Shown here one piece after another: positions 18,833 to 27,956 of a stretch of 64,000 nucleotides of DNA. Both the position numbers and the translations under genes were made by a program. Below the pieces are notes generated by a model, which did no database searches, was not told the origin of the DNA, and worked only from the letters and a program-made list of their open reading frames with translations. Within the stretch, counting starts at the first letter, position 1. The number at the start of each line of letters is the position of its first letter. The stretch is from Haloferula sp. BvORR071 (GTDB lineage Bacteria; Verrucomicrobiota; Verrucomicrobiia; Verrucomicrobiales; Akkermansiaceae), in assembly GCF_000739615.1 (NCBI RefSeq), contig NZ_BATP01000025.1, positions 1 through 64,000 on the forward strand, read 5' to 3'.

Positions 18833-20872
18833 TCACTTGAGCGTGACAGCAGCAACGACCACCCGCAAGTCCGGAAGCGGAGCCGAGGGATCGGCAACCG
18901 GATTCACGCTGCGCAGAACGGTAAACTCCCGGGTCAGGGTGATCGTGGTCAGCGGTGCTGGCCGCGGGACCAGCGCCACCGTCGAGCCGTCCGCCGTGTC
19001 GACGACCTTGAGCTCGATGTTCACATCCTTGGTGATCGTCTCGGTGCGCGTGGTCATTTCCCAGTCCGTGCCGATCTTGAGCTTCACCCCCTTCTTCTTG
19101 CCCTCAACCGCTTGGAAGAAGGCATACTTGAGAGTGTTGCCAGTCCGGGGACGCAGCGGCACCTCGAAGACCACGTGGTTGTCGGCATCAAGGAAAGGCG
19201 CCGCAGGGCCGGTCGGCTGGGCGTCCGGATCGATGATCTCGTTCGGCACCTTCGTCGTCACCTTGTTGAACAGCGCCACCAGACCCAAAGCAGGAGCGGA
19301 GGGATCCGTCGTGCGCGACTGGAACTGCTCGCGGGCACTGGCCTGGATATCTTCGTTGGTCGGGAACTGGTAGGCAAACTCCTCGACGTTGGTCATCGAG
19401 TCGTGGTCGACGTTGCCGAATGGAGTCAGATCACGCTTAACCGTGCCGGCTGGCAGCGCGATCTGGGCATATCCAGTGAAGGAATCCACAAATTCGACCT
19501 TGGCGCGGAAGTTGCGAGACGAGAAGTCACCCGAAATACCGCTGCTGAACAGATTCCGCTGATACTCAAGATCCATCACGCCCTTCTGGCCGACATCGAA
19601 GAAGAACGGCGGCAAGGTGTACTGCTGCGCAGTCGGGGTCGGCAAGAACACTGGATTCTGCGGCACCGTCGGCGGGAACAGCAGGCGTTCTTCGGATTCA
19701 TTCAGGATCGAGAAGAAGATCAGGTCGCCGGGGCGAACCACCGTCCGGTCGTTACCCACCCAGCGGATCTTGTTAATCGTCCGCGGGTCCATCTGGTAGA
19801 CATCCTTCCGCCAGGTGCCGCTCGTGAAGCGGAAGCCACCCCGGGTCCGACCAGCCAAGGTCACGGCTTCCAGGTTCGGCACGATCGTCACCGGAATCGC
19901 CACCGGATTCAGATCAGGAGTCCCGAGGCGCGGGTAGGTGAAAACGTAGGTGCCGGGGATGATCTCCTCGTTCATCTGCTTCAGGGCCGCCTCATTCGGT
20001 GCCGTGGAGCCTTGAGTCGTATTGATGCTGGTCGGCACCGGCATGCCGTCCACCAGCGCCGTGCCTACATCCAGGGCCACATTCAGCGTGGTGTCATTGC
20101 CGTTGGCCACGCGCTCGGTGAGCGTCACAGCACTACCGAGACCGCCGATCGCGTAGACCGAGTTGACCGCGGCGTTGGACGCCAGGGCCGAGCGCAGGTT
20201 CTCCGCCCATTGCGACCCCACCAATCCAGCCTCGACATTGTAAGTGATCACCAACGGAGAGCCTACGATATCCACGCCAGTCACCGTCGCCGTCATGGTG
20301 CCCGGGAGGTTCACATTCCCCAAGGCCTGCACCGTTTCCACCTGGCGGACCGAACCGTAGGGACGGTTCAATTCGTAGCGGGATTGGTCATACTGGACCA
20401 CCAGCGCCGTACTGATGTCGAAGAAGGTGATGACCGAGTCATCGCGGAAATTCGCCAGCGGCCGCGGCATCTTGGACGGCGGAGCCGAGTAAAGCAGGCA
20501 GAGCTCGGGACGGCCCGGCTCGACCACCAAGGCGGGAATCACTCCCGAAACCGACCAATACTGGTTGTCGTCGCGCACCCCGTCACGGTCCACGTCACCG
20601 CTCGCAACGAAACCGGTCGCACCCAGCGGGCAGGGCGGAATGTTCGAGGGCGGGAAGAAGAAAAGCTGCGGGTCCACCACGCAGGCACCGTCGAGAATCA
20701 CCAAACCATCCCGCAACAAGACGTTCAGGTTACCCCGCTCAAAGCGGGCGGTAAGAGGAGAAGTCTGGTAGAAAAGCTTGTCCGCCGAGAGCAGCATCAC
20801 GATGTCCGCGTGAGCTGCGGCGGCGGACGCGAAAAGGGTTGCGGCGGCAATGAGACTCCGGTGGGTTTCCAT
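18833..20872 (-). CDS. Secreted protein of unknown function
   Basis: The start at 20872 is chosen for its signal peptide (METHRSLIAAATLFASAAAAHA); codons further upstream do not form one. The 679-residue product is not assigned to a family. Visible features are an acidic metal-binding type loop (DVDRDGVRDDNQYW) near 80, a long beta-rich middle with many Val, Thr and Pro, a second EF-like turn GNVDHDSMTNVEEFA near 490, and a C-terminus with strand-like repeats ending DLRVVVAAVTLK. No catalytic motif or membrane anchor is evident beyond the signal peptide. It lies between rho and rnd on the same strand, each about 110-130 bases away. It may be a lineage-specific surface or periplasmic protein. 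Confidence 0.75.
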   Translation of the reverse strand: METHRSLIAAATLFASAAAAHADIVMLLSADKLFYQTSPLTARFERGNLNVLLRDGLVILDGACVVDPQLFFFPPSNIPPCPLGATGFVASGDVDRDGVRDDNQYWSVSGVIPALVVEPGRPELCLLYSAPPSKMPRPLANFRDDSVITFFDISTALVVQYDQSRYELNRPYGSVRQVETVQALGNVNLPGTMTATVTGVDIVGSPLVITYNVEAGLVGSQWAENLRSALASNAAVNSVYAIGGLGSAVTLTERVANGNDTTLNVALDVGTALVDGMPVPTSINTTQGSTAPNEAALKQMNEEIIPGTYVFTYPRLGTPDLNPVAIPVTIVPNLEAVTLAGRTRGGFRFTSGTWRKDVYQMDPRTINKIRWVGNDRTVVRPGDLIFFSILNESEERLLFPPTVPQNPVFLPTPTAQQYTLPPFFFDVGQKGVMDLEYQRNLFSSGISGDFSSRNFRAKVEFVDSFTGYAQIALPAGTVKRDLTPFGNVDHDSMTNVEEFAYQFPTNEDIQASAREQFQSRTTDPSAPALGLVALFNKVTTKVPNEIIDPDAQPTGPAAPFLDADNHVVFEVPLRPRTGNTLKYAFFQAVEGKKKGVKLKIGTDWEMTTRTETITKDVNIELKVVDTADGSTVALVPRPAPLTTITLTREFTVLRSVNPVADPSAPLPDLRVVVAAVTLK

Positions 20873-21003
20873 GGGCAAAACCTTCCGCCTGCCCTGTCCT
20901 TTGACAAGGCAATTCTTGGCGCAAACAACCACCTTCACGGAGTCTTCACAGACGCCGTGCGGGTCCAAGAATGCATCGTGAATGCTATGTCACACATGAC
21001 GCG

Positions 21004-23004
21004 CTAGCGCAAGCCCCGAAGCAGCAATTCTGCGTTCGTTTTCGTCGCCCGCAGATTCTTCACCAAGGTGTCAATCGCATCCCCCACCGGCAGCTGCGCG
21101 AGCTGTCTGCGCAGGTCCAGCACCTTCATGAACTCGTCGGGATGATACAAGCGGTCGTCGTTGCGGGTCCCGCTCTGCGGAATATGAATCGCCGGGTAAA
21201 CGCGGCGCTCGGCCAGCTCCCGATCCAGCCGGACCTCCATGTTGCCGGTGCCCTTGAATTCCTCGAAAATCACATCGTCCATCCGGCTCTCGGTCTCGAT
21301 CAGCGCCGTCGCCAAGACGGTCAGGCTCCCGCCCTCCTCGACGTTCCGCGCATTTCCGAAAAACTTCCGCGATTTCTGCAAAGCCGCCGGACTGACGCCC
21401 CCGCTGCCGATCGGGCCGCCTTGGTTCGCCGAGTTGTGACCACGCGCCAAACGCGTCAGGCTATCCAGCAGCAATACCACATCCTTGCCTTGCTCCACCA
21501 GCCGGCGCGCCCGCTCGATCACCAGATCAGCGACCTGCGCATGGCGCCGCGGCGCTTCGTCGAAGGTGGAGGCATAGACCGTGGTTCCCACCGTCTCCTC
21601 GAAGTCGGTGACCTCCTCGGGCCGCTCGTCCAGCAACACCACAATCAATTCAATCTCAGGATGATTGCGCCGGATCGCCTTCGCGATCTGCTTGAGCAGA
21701 ATCGTCTTGCCGCCGCGCGGCGGTGCCACGATCAGGCCGCGCTGGCCCTTGCCCAAGGGCGCCACCAGATCCAGAACCCGCACGCTGACGGCCTCGACCC
21801 CCTCGCCCTCCAGGACGATCCGGCGATCAGGAAACAGCGGGGTCAGTTTGTCGAACTCCTTCGGCACCTTGTATTCGGCCGCCGGAATCCCCTCAATCTC
21901 AAGGACCTCCGAGGCGGAAAGATACTTGTCCCGGTCGCGCGGTGCCCGGATCCGGACCTTCACCCGGTGGCCAGCCCGCAAGCCGTGATCCCGCAGGAGA
22001 TGGCCATTCACATACAGATCGTCCGGGCAGGTCCGGAAGCTCCGCGCCGGATCACGCAGCATCGCGTAATTCTCCTTGGCTTGCTCCACAATGCCCTCGC
22101 CGATCAGGGTCGCCCCTTCATTGGCGTAAAAGCTCAGCAATTCGAAAATCAGTTGGGTCTTCGGCGCACCCGCCGTGATCCGCGCAGGCACGGCCTCCGC
22201 CATCGCATGCAGCTCACCCAAGGACTTGAGCCGGAAGGCATTGATATCGATGATCTGGGGCTGGGGGGCCGCCTCCTGCACCGCGGCGGCGGGCGTCGTG
22301 GTGGCAGTCGGATCGGCGGGGAGCTCAGGGAGCTGGGTGTCGTCGCTCATGATGGCGTGAGATAAAAGGAAGCGCCGGATTTGCGCTTCCAGCAGGGCGG
22401 CCGGTCCTTCATTCCAGAAGACATGATCGGCCCGGCGGAGCTTTTCTTCCTGGGGCATCTGGGCCGCGAAAATGGCATCGATCGTGGTATCGTCGAAACC
22501 GTTGCGTTTCCGCAGACGCTGGCGGCGGGTTTCCTTGCCGGCAGCCACCAGAAGATTGGCTTCCTGACCGAGGTCGAATCCGTTCTCGAAGAGAAGCGGG
22601 ATGTCCGCGACAAAGAGGGCCGCCCCCACTCTGCGGGCGGATGCCGAAGATTCAAGACATTCCTCGCGGACCCGCGGATGCAGGATTCCCTCGAGTTCCT
22701 TCCGCGCCGCGTCATCCCCGAAGACCTTGCCGCGCAAAACTTCGCGCCGCACCGCACCGCTTTCATCCAGCACCTCGGCTCCGAAGCGCTCCGCAATTCT
22801 GCGGGGAATTTCTCCCGCAGTGGCGAGCAGCCCGTGCACACAAGCGTCGGCATCGAAAATCACCGCCCCCGGGCAAAGTTTCCCGAGGATCTGGCAAGCG
22901 GTCGATTTGCCGCTGGCGATCCCACCGCTCAGGCCGAACACATGCACGCCGCGAAATAGCCCCCCACTGTCTGGCGGGCAACCGGGAAGTGCACTCGCCC
23001 TCAT
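21004..23004 (-). CDS. Dephospho-CoA kinase fused in frame to transcription terminator Rho
   Basis: One uninterrupted frame of 666 codons covers both enzymes. Residues about 19-218 are CoaE: P-loop [28 protein letters not shown] and [11 protein letters not shown]; this domain phosphorylates dephospho-CoA in the last step of CoA synthesis. Residues 219-666 are Rho: an acidic/Pro-rich lead, RNA-binding fold, Walker A APPRGGKT, Walker [15 protein letters not shown] and [21 protein letters not shown]. There is no stop between them (…[17 protein letters not shown]…). The start may be ATG 23004 or GTG 22950, the latter right before HVFGLSGG. An internal ATG at 22350 could also make Rho alone, but no good ribosome-binding site precedes it. 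Adjacent coaE-rho order is also known from Chlamydia. Confidence 0.88.
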   Translation of the reverse strand: MRASALPGCPPDSGGLFRGVHVFGLSGGIASGKSTACQILGKLCPGAVIFDADACVHGLLATAGEIPRRIAERFGAEVLDESGAVRREVLRGKVFGDDAARKELEGILHPRVREECLESSASARRVGAALFVADIPLLFENGFDLGQEANLLVAAGKETRRQRLRKRNGFDDTTIDAIFAAQMPQEEKLRRADHVFWNEGPAALLEAQIRRFLLSHAIMSDDTQLPELPADPTATTTPAAAVQEAAPQPQIIDINAFRLKSLGELHAMAEAVPARITAGAPKTQLIFELLSFYANEGATLIGEGIVEQAKENYAMLRDPARSFRTCPDDLYVNGHLLRDHGLRAGHRVKVRIRAPRDRDKYLSASEVLEIEGIPAAEYKVPKEFDKLTPLFPDRRIVLEGEGVEAVSVRVLDLVAPLGKGQRGLIVAPPRGGKTILLKQIAKAIRRNHPEIELIVVLLDERPEEVTDFEETVGTTVYASTFDEAPRRHAQVADLVIERARRLVEQGKDVVLLLDSLTRLARGHNSANQGGPIGSGGVSPAALQKSRKFFGNARNVEEGGSLTVLATALIETESRMDDVIFEEFKGTGNMEVRLDRELAERRVYPAIHIPQSGTRNDDRLYHPDEFMKVLDLRRQLAQLPVGDAIDTLVKNLRATKTNAELLLRGLR
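22348..22350 (-). other. rho: CoaE/Rho junction and possible internal start of rho
   Basis: ATG at 22350 begins [11 protein letters not shown], a natural-looking Rho N-terminus that would give 448 residues. The 20 bases before it are pyrimidine-rich (TTCCTTTTATCTCACGCCATC region) and show no GGAGG-like site. Whether the cell makes a fusion, separate Rho by internal initiation, or both, cannot be decided from sequence. Confidence 0.5.
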
Positions 23005-23040
23005 CCCGCGATTTCAAATCTCAAATTTGAGATCTGCCTC

Positions 23041-23080
23041 CAAACAAAAAGCGGGCGGAAGGTCACCCTTCCGCCCGCTT
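23041..23080 (-). terminator. Intrinsic terminator of the pilus-like operon
   Basis: A perfect 14-bp stem (AAGCGGGCGGAAGG with its complement, loop of 4) occupies 23049-23080. Read on the minus strand it is followed by TTTTTGTTTG. It lies 29 bases beyond the secretin stop and is the clearest Rho-independent terminator in the window, ending the 30540-23109 operon before coaE-rho. Confidence 0.88.
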
Positions 23081-23108
23081 GGAATCATTCGGCCTTAGCC
23101 TTCTCCGA

Positions 23109-25751
23109 TTAGTTCGAAGGTGGCGGAGGCAGGACACTGCCGCTATCCACGGTCACCGACTCAGACCCCGGCTGGGGCTGGGTGGCACCGGAGGCATCGC
23201 GGATCGGCTTGCCGGTCGCGTCGATGATCTGCGCGGTCACGAAGATGATCAGGTTGCTCTTGATCCGGTTCTCAGCCTTGGACTGGAACAGGCGGCCAAC
23301 GATCGGCAGATCGCCGAACACCGGCACCTTGTCCTCCACGGTCTGGATGTCCTCGCGCATCAGGCCACCGACTGCGACGGTGTAACCGTCATAGATGGTC
23401 AGAGCGGTCGTCACGCGGCGGCTCGAGAACACCGGCATTTCGATCCGGTTTTCCGTGATGGTCACCGTGGTCGGGTTGCCGAGGAAGTCGGTCGCCGGGG
23501 ACTGGATCGGACTGCCGTAGTTCACGAAGCCTTCGAATTCGACGATGTCCGGCGCGAAGCGCAGGTCGATCACGAAGTCGTTGCCACCGATCGTCGGCTC
23601 GATCTCCAGCGTCACACCCGTGTTGCGGGTTTCGAAGGAGGTCGGGGTTGCCGGAGTCACGGGGAAGATACCACCACCGCTGCTCAGACCACCAAGGCCA
23701 CCGCCGTTGTTGTTGCCGCCGCCGATCGAGTTCGGAAGTTCGGGGGGCTCGTATTCGGTCGGGTAGATGAATTCGCGGATGATCTCGATCGTCGCCTTCT
23801 CACCGGAACGAGCGGTCACGCTCGGCGCGGTCATCAGGTCGGTGCCCTTCTTCTGGGCAAGGCCGCGCATGATCATCTGCACCTGGCCGTCCGAGAACAG
23901 ACCGGTCAGGGCTGCGATACCCGGAGCCGGGCTGGCGCTCTGCGCGTTCCGGTTCGGGTTGTTGAGCACCGCATCGATGTTGTTGCGGTTGATCGCGCCG
24001 TCACCGCTGCGGAGACCGCCGGTCACGATGTCGGTCACGTTCGTGCCGGTCGCAGCCGGGACACCCGGGATCGTGGTGTTCGCCACGGTGCCGATGAAGT
24101 CGGCGTTGGTGCGGGTCTGGCCGCTGCCGATCGTGCCACCACCCAGGAACACGGAGTTCGCGGACAGGCCGAAGGGCGAAACGATCCAGTCGAAGCCAAG
24201 CTCGTCGGTGTTCTCCTGGGAGATTTCCACGAACTTGGTGGAGATCTTCACCTGCTTCGGCAGCTGGTTCACCACGGAATCCACCAAGCTTTCGATCAGG
24301 TCGATGTTGGACGGAGTGTTGCGGACCACCAGCTTGCCACCGGTGAGGGTCGCGGAAGCACCAGCCACATCGGCAACACCCTTGTCGCGCAGGACGTCGG
24401 TGATCTTGGGCTTGGGCTTCAGGGCCACACCCGGGCTACCGGAGGCTCCGCCACCGCCGAAGGGATCTTCGGCTGCGCCACCACCACCGCCACCACCATC
24501 TTCACTACCCGTGCCAAGGCGCGAGATGAAGTCCGGCGGCACCGTGAAGGTGCGGGTGAAAAGATCGATGTCGGTTTCGGTTCCGGGAACCAGCGTCACC
24601 GCATACTCGTCCACCTTGTAGCGCAGGCGGGTCGCGTCGCAGATGTACTTCAGCGCTTCAGCCAGCGGCACGTTGCGCAGGCGCAGCTCCTTGATGCGCA
24701 GGGCACCTGGATCGCCACCGGTCGCACCGAGGCCACCACCGGCCGCGTCGGGCGTCACTGCGGCGTCACCGCCACCACCGGCACGTGGCTTGCGCACCAC
24801 GAAGTTGATGCCCTTCTTGGAAGGATCGGTTTCGCGCACGTCCAGCTCGCGGGAGCGCAGGCGCAGGAAGTCGATCGCTTCTTCCACCGAGGTATCCTCG
24901 AAGTCGATGACCGGGATGATGGTGTTGCGGAGCTTTTCGAGGATGTATTGGGTTCCACCCTTGGCTTCCATGGCACCACTGTCAACCGGGCCCGGGGCGC
25001 CGGTGTTGATCGGAGCCACGGCCAGTTCCCAGGCCTTGTCCACCTGCGCGAGCAGCTCGGCGCGGGTTTGGTCATAGGCGGCGCGGTAGTAGTCGGCGCG
25101 GGCCTGGGCCACACGCTCCAAGCCACGGCGGGCGGCCTTGTTGTAAGGGTCGACACGGATCACGTCCTCGTAGTGACGGATCGCGTCGTCGAACTTGCCA
25201 AGATTGTAGGCACCTTCACCGAGGTAAAGGCTGCGGCGCACCTTGTCGACGTTCTCGGTGTGCTCACCGGTAGCGGCAGGGTTCGTGCGGATCGGATCAT
25301 CCAACCATTCGTTGACGCGCTTGGCATCAACGTTGTCCGGGTCCACCGCAAGCACACCATCAGCCAAAGCGCGGGCTTCAGGATATTTGCCATGGCGGCG
25401 GTTCGCATCAGCAGCAGCGATCGAAGCGTCAGACAGGTGCTGAATGATCACCTTGCGGCGGTCTGCAGTCGCCGGCGCTTCCGGCAGGACGCCGAGAGCT
25501 TCCTTATACTTGCCGACGGCTTCTTCGTACTTCTGGTGCGCGTAGGCTTCGCGGCCTTCAGCGAGCAAGCGATCGGCATCTGCCACCGCTTGTTGGCGGC
25601 GGATCATTTCTCTGCTGGCGAGAGGACTGCTGTAGCCGCCGCCGCCGCCTTCTCCGGCGTTGGCAACCGTCAGGGTGACCGGCATTACAGCTGCCAATGC
25701 CATCAGGGTGGCAGCAGTTCTGCTGGTGCGATTGGTTGGCGTTTTTTGCAT
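23109..25751 (-). CDS. Secretin with N-terminal TPR repeats (Amuc_1098 / PilQ-like)
   Basis: This 880-residue outer-membrane secretin has a signal peptide (1-32), a Gly-rich linker, and TPR-like helices (about 50-250; YEEAVGKYKEALGVLP, FDDAIRHYEDVIRVDP). STN/N-domains follow (VSVEEAIDFLRLRSRELDV-type and the LPKQVKISTKFVEI region), then a C-terminal secretin beta-domain with DGYTVAVGGLMRED and VPVFGDLPIVGRLFQSK, the family signature. It would form the multimeric channel through which a pilus or pseudopilus passes. TPR repeats joined to the secretin are typical of the Verrucomicrobia form; usual PilQ carries AMIN domains instead. Last gene of a five-gene operon with the same order as Amuc_1102-1098. 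A small hairpin (GCCGG/CCGGC) lies in its leader. Confidence 0.92.
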   Translation of the reverse strand: MQKTPTNRTSRTAATLMALAAVMPVTLTVANAGEGGGGGYSSPLASREMIRRQQAVADADRLLAEGREAYAHQKYEEAVGKYKEALGVLPEAPATADRRKVIIQHLSDASIAAADANRRHGKYPEARALADGVLAVDPDNVDAKRVNEWLDDPIRTNPAATGEHTENVDKVRRSLYLGEGAYNLGKFDDAIRHYEDVIRVDPYNKAARRGLERVAQARADYYRAAYDQTRAELLAQVDKAWELAVAPINTGAPGPVDSGAMEAKGGTQYILEKLRNTIIPVIDFEDTSVEEAIDFLRLRSRELDVRETDPSKKGINFVVRKPRAGGGGDAAVTPDAAGGGLGATGGDPGALRIKELRLRNVPLAEALKYICDATRLRYKVDEYAVTLVPGTETDIDLFTRTFTVPPDFISRLGTGSEDGGGGGGGAAEDPFGGGGASGSPGVALKPKPKITDVLRDKGVADVAGASATLTGGKLVVRNTPSNIDLIESLVDSVVNQLPKQVKISTKFVEISQENTDELGFDWIVSPFGLSANSVFLGGGTIGSGQTRTNADFIGTVANTTIPGVPAATGTNVTDIVTGGLRSGDGAINRNNIDAVLNNPNRNAQSASPAPGIAALTGLFSDGQVQMIMRGLAQKKGTDLMTAPSVTARSGEKATIEIIREFIYPTEYEPPELPNSIGGGNNNGGGLGGLSSGGGIFPVTPATPTSFETRNTGVTLEIEPTIGGNDFVIDLRFAPDIVEFEGFVNYGSPIQSPATDFLGNPTTVTITENRIEMPVFSSRRVTTALTIYDGYTVAVGGLMREDIQTVEDKVPVFGDLPIVGRLFQSKAENRIKSNLIIFVTAQIIDATGKPIRDASGATQPQPGSESVTVDSGSVLPPPPSN

Positions 25752-25818
25752 GGTTGGGATGGTGTTCTGCCGGTCTAACCGGCTAATGGGAAGCGATTTT
25801 TTTCAAAAACAATTTGAT

Positions 25819-26901
25819 TTACTCCGTAGGTGTGCCGGCTGCGTCAGTCCGCTTCGCCGGGCCGCCCTTGGGGATCGACCAGCTCTGCTTGCCCTTCTCG
25901 TCGGTGTATTCCACCTCGACCCCCTCCGGGGTCACCTTCTTCAAGAAATACTTCTTCTCGGTAGCCGTGGAAGGCAGGGCGAAGGCAGTGCCTTCCTCGA
26001 CCTTGAACTCCTTGCCTTTCTCGCCGACGGCCTGGAGATCCAGAACCGCGGTGCGATCGAAGTAAGCGTGGCTGTCGATCTCGTTTTCCGGCAGGCGCTC
26101 CTGGGACTCATACTTGGTGCCCTTTTTGTTGGCCTTCAGGTCCTCGTAGATGCCCACGTTCACGGTTTCCTCCGACTTCGTGCGCTCACTGGTAACCTTC
26201 TTCGCCACGATTTCGAGGAAGCGGAAGCGCTCCTTGAAGGTCTTGTCCTTGAAGAAGAGATCGCCCGGCTTGATCATCTCCGCCGCGCTCACGCGGTTGT
26301 CGAACTTCGCCCCGGCGGCCGACTGGCCCAGCAACTTCGGCGCCCACTGGCCGTCCGACGCAAGACCGAAGGTCACATACCACTTCACGGACTCGTCCTT
26401 GATGTAAGCCAGCTTCTTGATCACCGGCGGCACATCCTTCTGATCCATCGGATTTGTATGTGCCTCAAACTCTTCCAAGTTGCTGAAGCCATCGTTGTCG
26501 TCGTCGCGAGCCGGCGAATCGGCATGCGTCATGTCAGCACCGGTTCTCTCCCACCAATCGTTGTCGATCGGCGGGTGCACCATGGCGCCGCGGCGCGGCT
26601 CGATCGGATGCGTAGGATCGTTCTTGGTGGCAAACAGGTTAACCCCGGTAAAGAGGTTGACCCCGCGGGTGGTATCCACCGCCTGCTTGACCGTGAGGTT
26701 ATTCATCAGCGAGGCACCTGCAGTCTTGGCTGCTGGAGCCTCCGGAATCGTTGGATCCTTCTTGCCGTCGCGAGCGACTTCATAATTGAAGTCGGTTCCG
26801 ACCGCGTTGGATTTCATGAAGCCCAGAGCGATGAAGCCGATCGCGCAAACGCCGGCAGCACCTAGCAAGGCTTTCTCAAAGTTTTTGGGTAACTTGGACA
26901 T
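25819..26901 (-). CDS. Amuc_1099-like pilus-locus protein with calcium-binding type repeat
   Basis: The product has 360 residues. A single N-terminal membrane helix (about 10-27, GAAGVCAIGFIALGF) anchors a periplasmic domain. Around residue 128 a thrombospondin-3/EF-type loop occurs (DDDNDGFSNLEEFEAHTNP), followed by beta-strand-rich sequence up to a C-terminal KKGG-like basic end. Position between the Amuc_1100-like and secretin genes, 18 and 67 bases away, equals Amuc_1099 in Akkermansia. By position it may correspond to PilP-like alignment proteins linking inner-membrane complex and secretin, but I see no clear PilP signature. Confidence 0.8.
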   Translation of the reverse strand: MSKLPKNFEKALLGAAGVCAIGFIALGFMKSNAVGTDFNYEVARDGKKDPTIPEAPAAKTAGASLMNNLTVKQAVDTTRGVNLFTGVNLFATKNDPTHPIEPRRGAMVHPPIDNDWWERTGADMTHADSPARDDDNDGFSNLEEFEAHTNPMDQKDVPPVIKKLAYIKDESVKWYVTFGLASDGQWAPKLLGQSAAGAKFDNRVSAAEMIKPGDLFFKDKTFKERFRFLEIVAKKVTSERTKSEETVNVGIYEDLKANKKGTKYESQERLPENEIDSHAYFDRTAVLDLQAVGEKGKEFKVEEGTAFALPSTATEKKYFLKKVTPEGVEVEYTDEKGKQSWSIPKGGPAKRTDAAGTPTE

Positions 26902-26919
26902 GACCTTAATTGGTTAGCG

Positions 26920-27921
26920 TTACTTCTTGGGCGCCTTGGCCGCAGGGGCGGCAGGCTCGAGGAATTGAACGATGTCGAGTCGAAGGAAGACATTGATTCC
27001 TTCCGAACCGAGCACCTGCTTGAGGATGATTCCGTCACCGCCTGCTGCCGGTGCGGCAGCCGCTGGCGCGGGAGCGGGCGTTGCTGGAGCCGCTGGCTCC
27101 GGCTCACCGGGCAGGACGAACCCACCGGCGCCGCCGCCGAAGGCATCGCCACCGGCACCACCACCCGTAGCTGCGGGCTCATCGCTCTTGAATTCGGCGT
27201 CAGCCGCGGTCGGAGCCTTCGGCTTCTCGTTGGTCACCCGGATCGAGCGAATCACGTAGTAGTGCTTCGAGTCATCCAGCGCGGAGAGGAACTTGCGGAA
27301 GGTCTCTTCTTTGCAGTTGATGGCCATCTCGAAGGGCAAGGCGCGGAGCATCTTGCCGGTGGCATCGAAGGGCTTGCCATCTTCCTCCGCCAAGTGCGGA
27401 CGATGCAGGTTCAGCAACTTCACGGGACCCGCCGCAGCAAGGTTCTCCATCAATTGGCTGATGCCATCCAACTCGAAGGTCAGGACGCCGGTGGCCTCCT
27501 TCTTCACCGCAGACTCCTTGTAGGCTTCGAACCCGATGAAGAACTCGGCCGGGACTTCGCCCTTGGCATCGGTGATTGCCTTCGCCGCGGCATCGCGCGC
27601 CTTGATCACCGCGGTGTTGAAATCACCCGGGTCGATGTTCGGCGGTTGCGGGGCTTGGAACTTCTTGAAGGCGTCTTGAAGCTTGGTGACGTCCTCCTTG
27701 TAGTCCCGGACGGCCTTCTCCTTTTCGGAGAGGTAGGCGTCCTTCGGATAGAGCTTGCCGTCGGTCATGGTGCTGACCTCCCCGGCAAGGGCATCATAGT
27801 CTTCCTTGGCCTTGGAGTAGCCACTGCCCTGCGAGACGGCAAAGGCGATCAAGCCAATGGCGGCGACGGCGGTGGCACCGCCGAGACCGGCAGCGAAACG
27901 GTTTTCCTGGATCCAGCTCAT
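26920..27921 (-). CDS. Amuc_1100-like pilus-locus membrane protein
   Basis: The protein has 333 residues: a short cytoplasmic lead, one membrane helix (about 10-29, AGLGGATAVAAIGLIAFAV), a coiled-coil (about 33-95), then a compact alpha/beta domain, and a Pro/Ala/Gly-rich linker (about 245-300) before a last strand pair (VFLRLDIVQF). Gene position, length (Akkermansia Amuc_1100 is 317 residues) and local matches such as the YVIRSIRVTNEKP segment against YLFTVNSIRIRNER support homology. Amuc_1100 is the Akkermansia surface protein reported to signal through TLR2, and its fold resembles PilN/PilO-type proteins. In this organism the likely job is assembly of the inner-membrane platform of the pilus-like machine. 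Confidence 0.87.
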   Translation of the reverse strand: MSWIQENRFAAGLGGATAVAAIGLIAFAVSQGSGYSKAKEDYDALAGEVSTMTDGKLYPKDAYLSEKEKAVRDYKEDVTKLQDAFKKFQAPQPPNIDPGDFNTAVIKARDAAAKAITDAKGEVPAEFFIGFEAYKESAVKKEATGVLTFELDGISQLMENLAAAGPVKLLNLHRPHLAEEDGKPFDATGKMLRALPFEMAINCKEETFRKFLSALDDSKHYYVIRSIRVTNEKPKAPTAADAEFKSDEPAATGGGAGGDAFGGGAGGFVLPGEPEPAAPATPAPAPAAAAPAAGGDGIILKQVLGSEGINVFLRLDIVQFLEPAAPAAKAPKK

Positions 27922-27956
27922 GGTCGAGGTATCAAAAAAGGTTTTTTAAAGGGCTT

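Noticed and set aside
18500-21007. Plus-strand frame of 835 codons opposite rnd and the 679-residue gene
   Set aside because: No domain or signal peptide; it spans two unrelated minus-strand genes, one with conserved DEDD motifs.
23079-25778. Long plus-strand frame of about 900 codons opposite the secretin gene
   Set aside because: It mirrors a gene with clear TPR and secretin domains; its own sequence has no recognisable domain and is rich in His, Arg and Gly as expected of antisense in GC-rich DNA.
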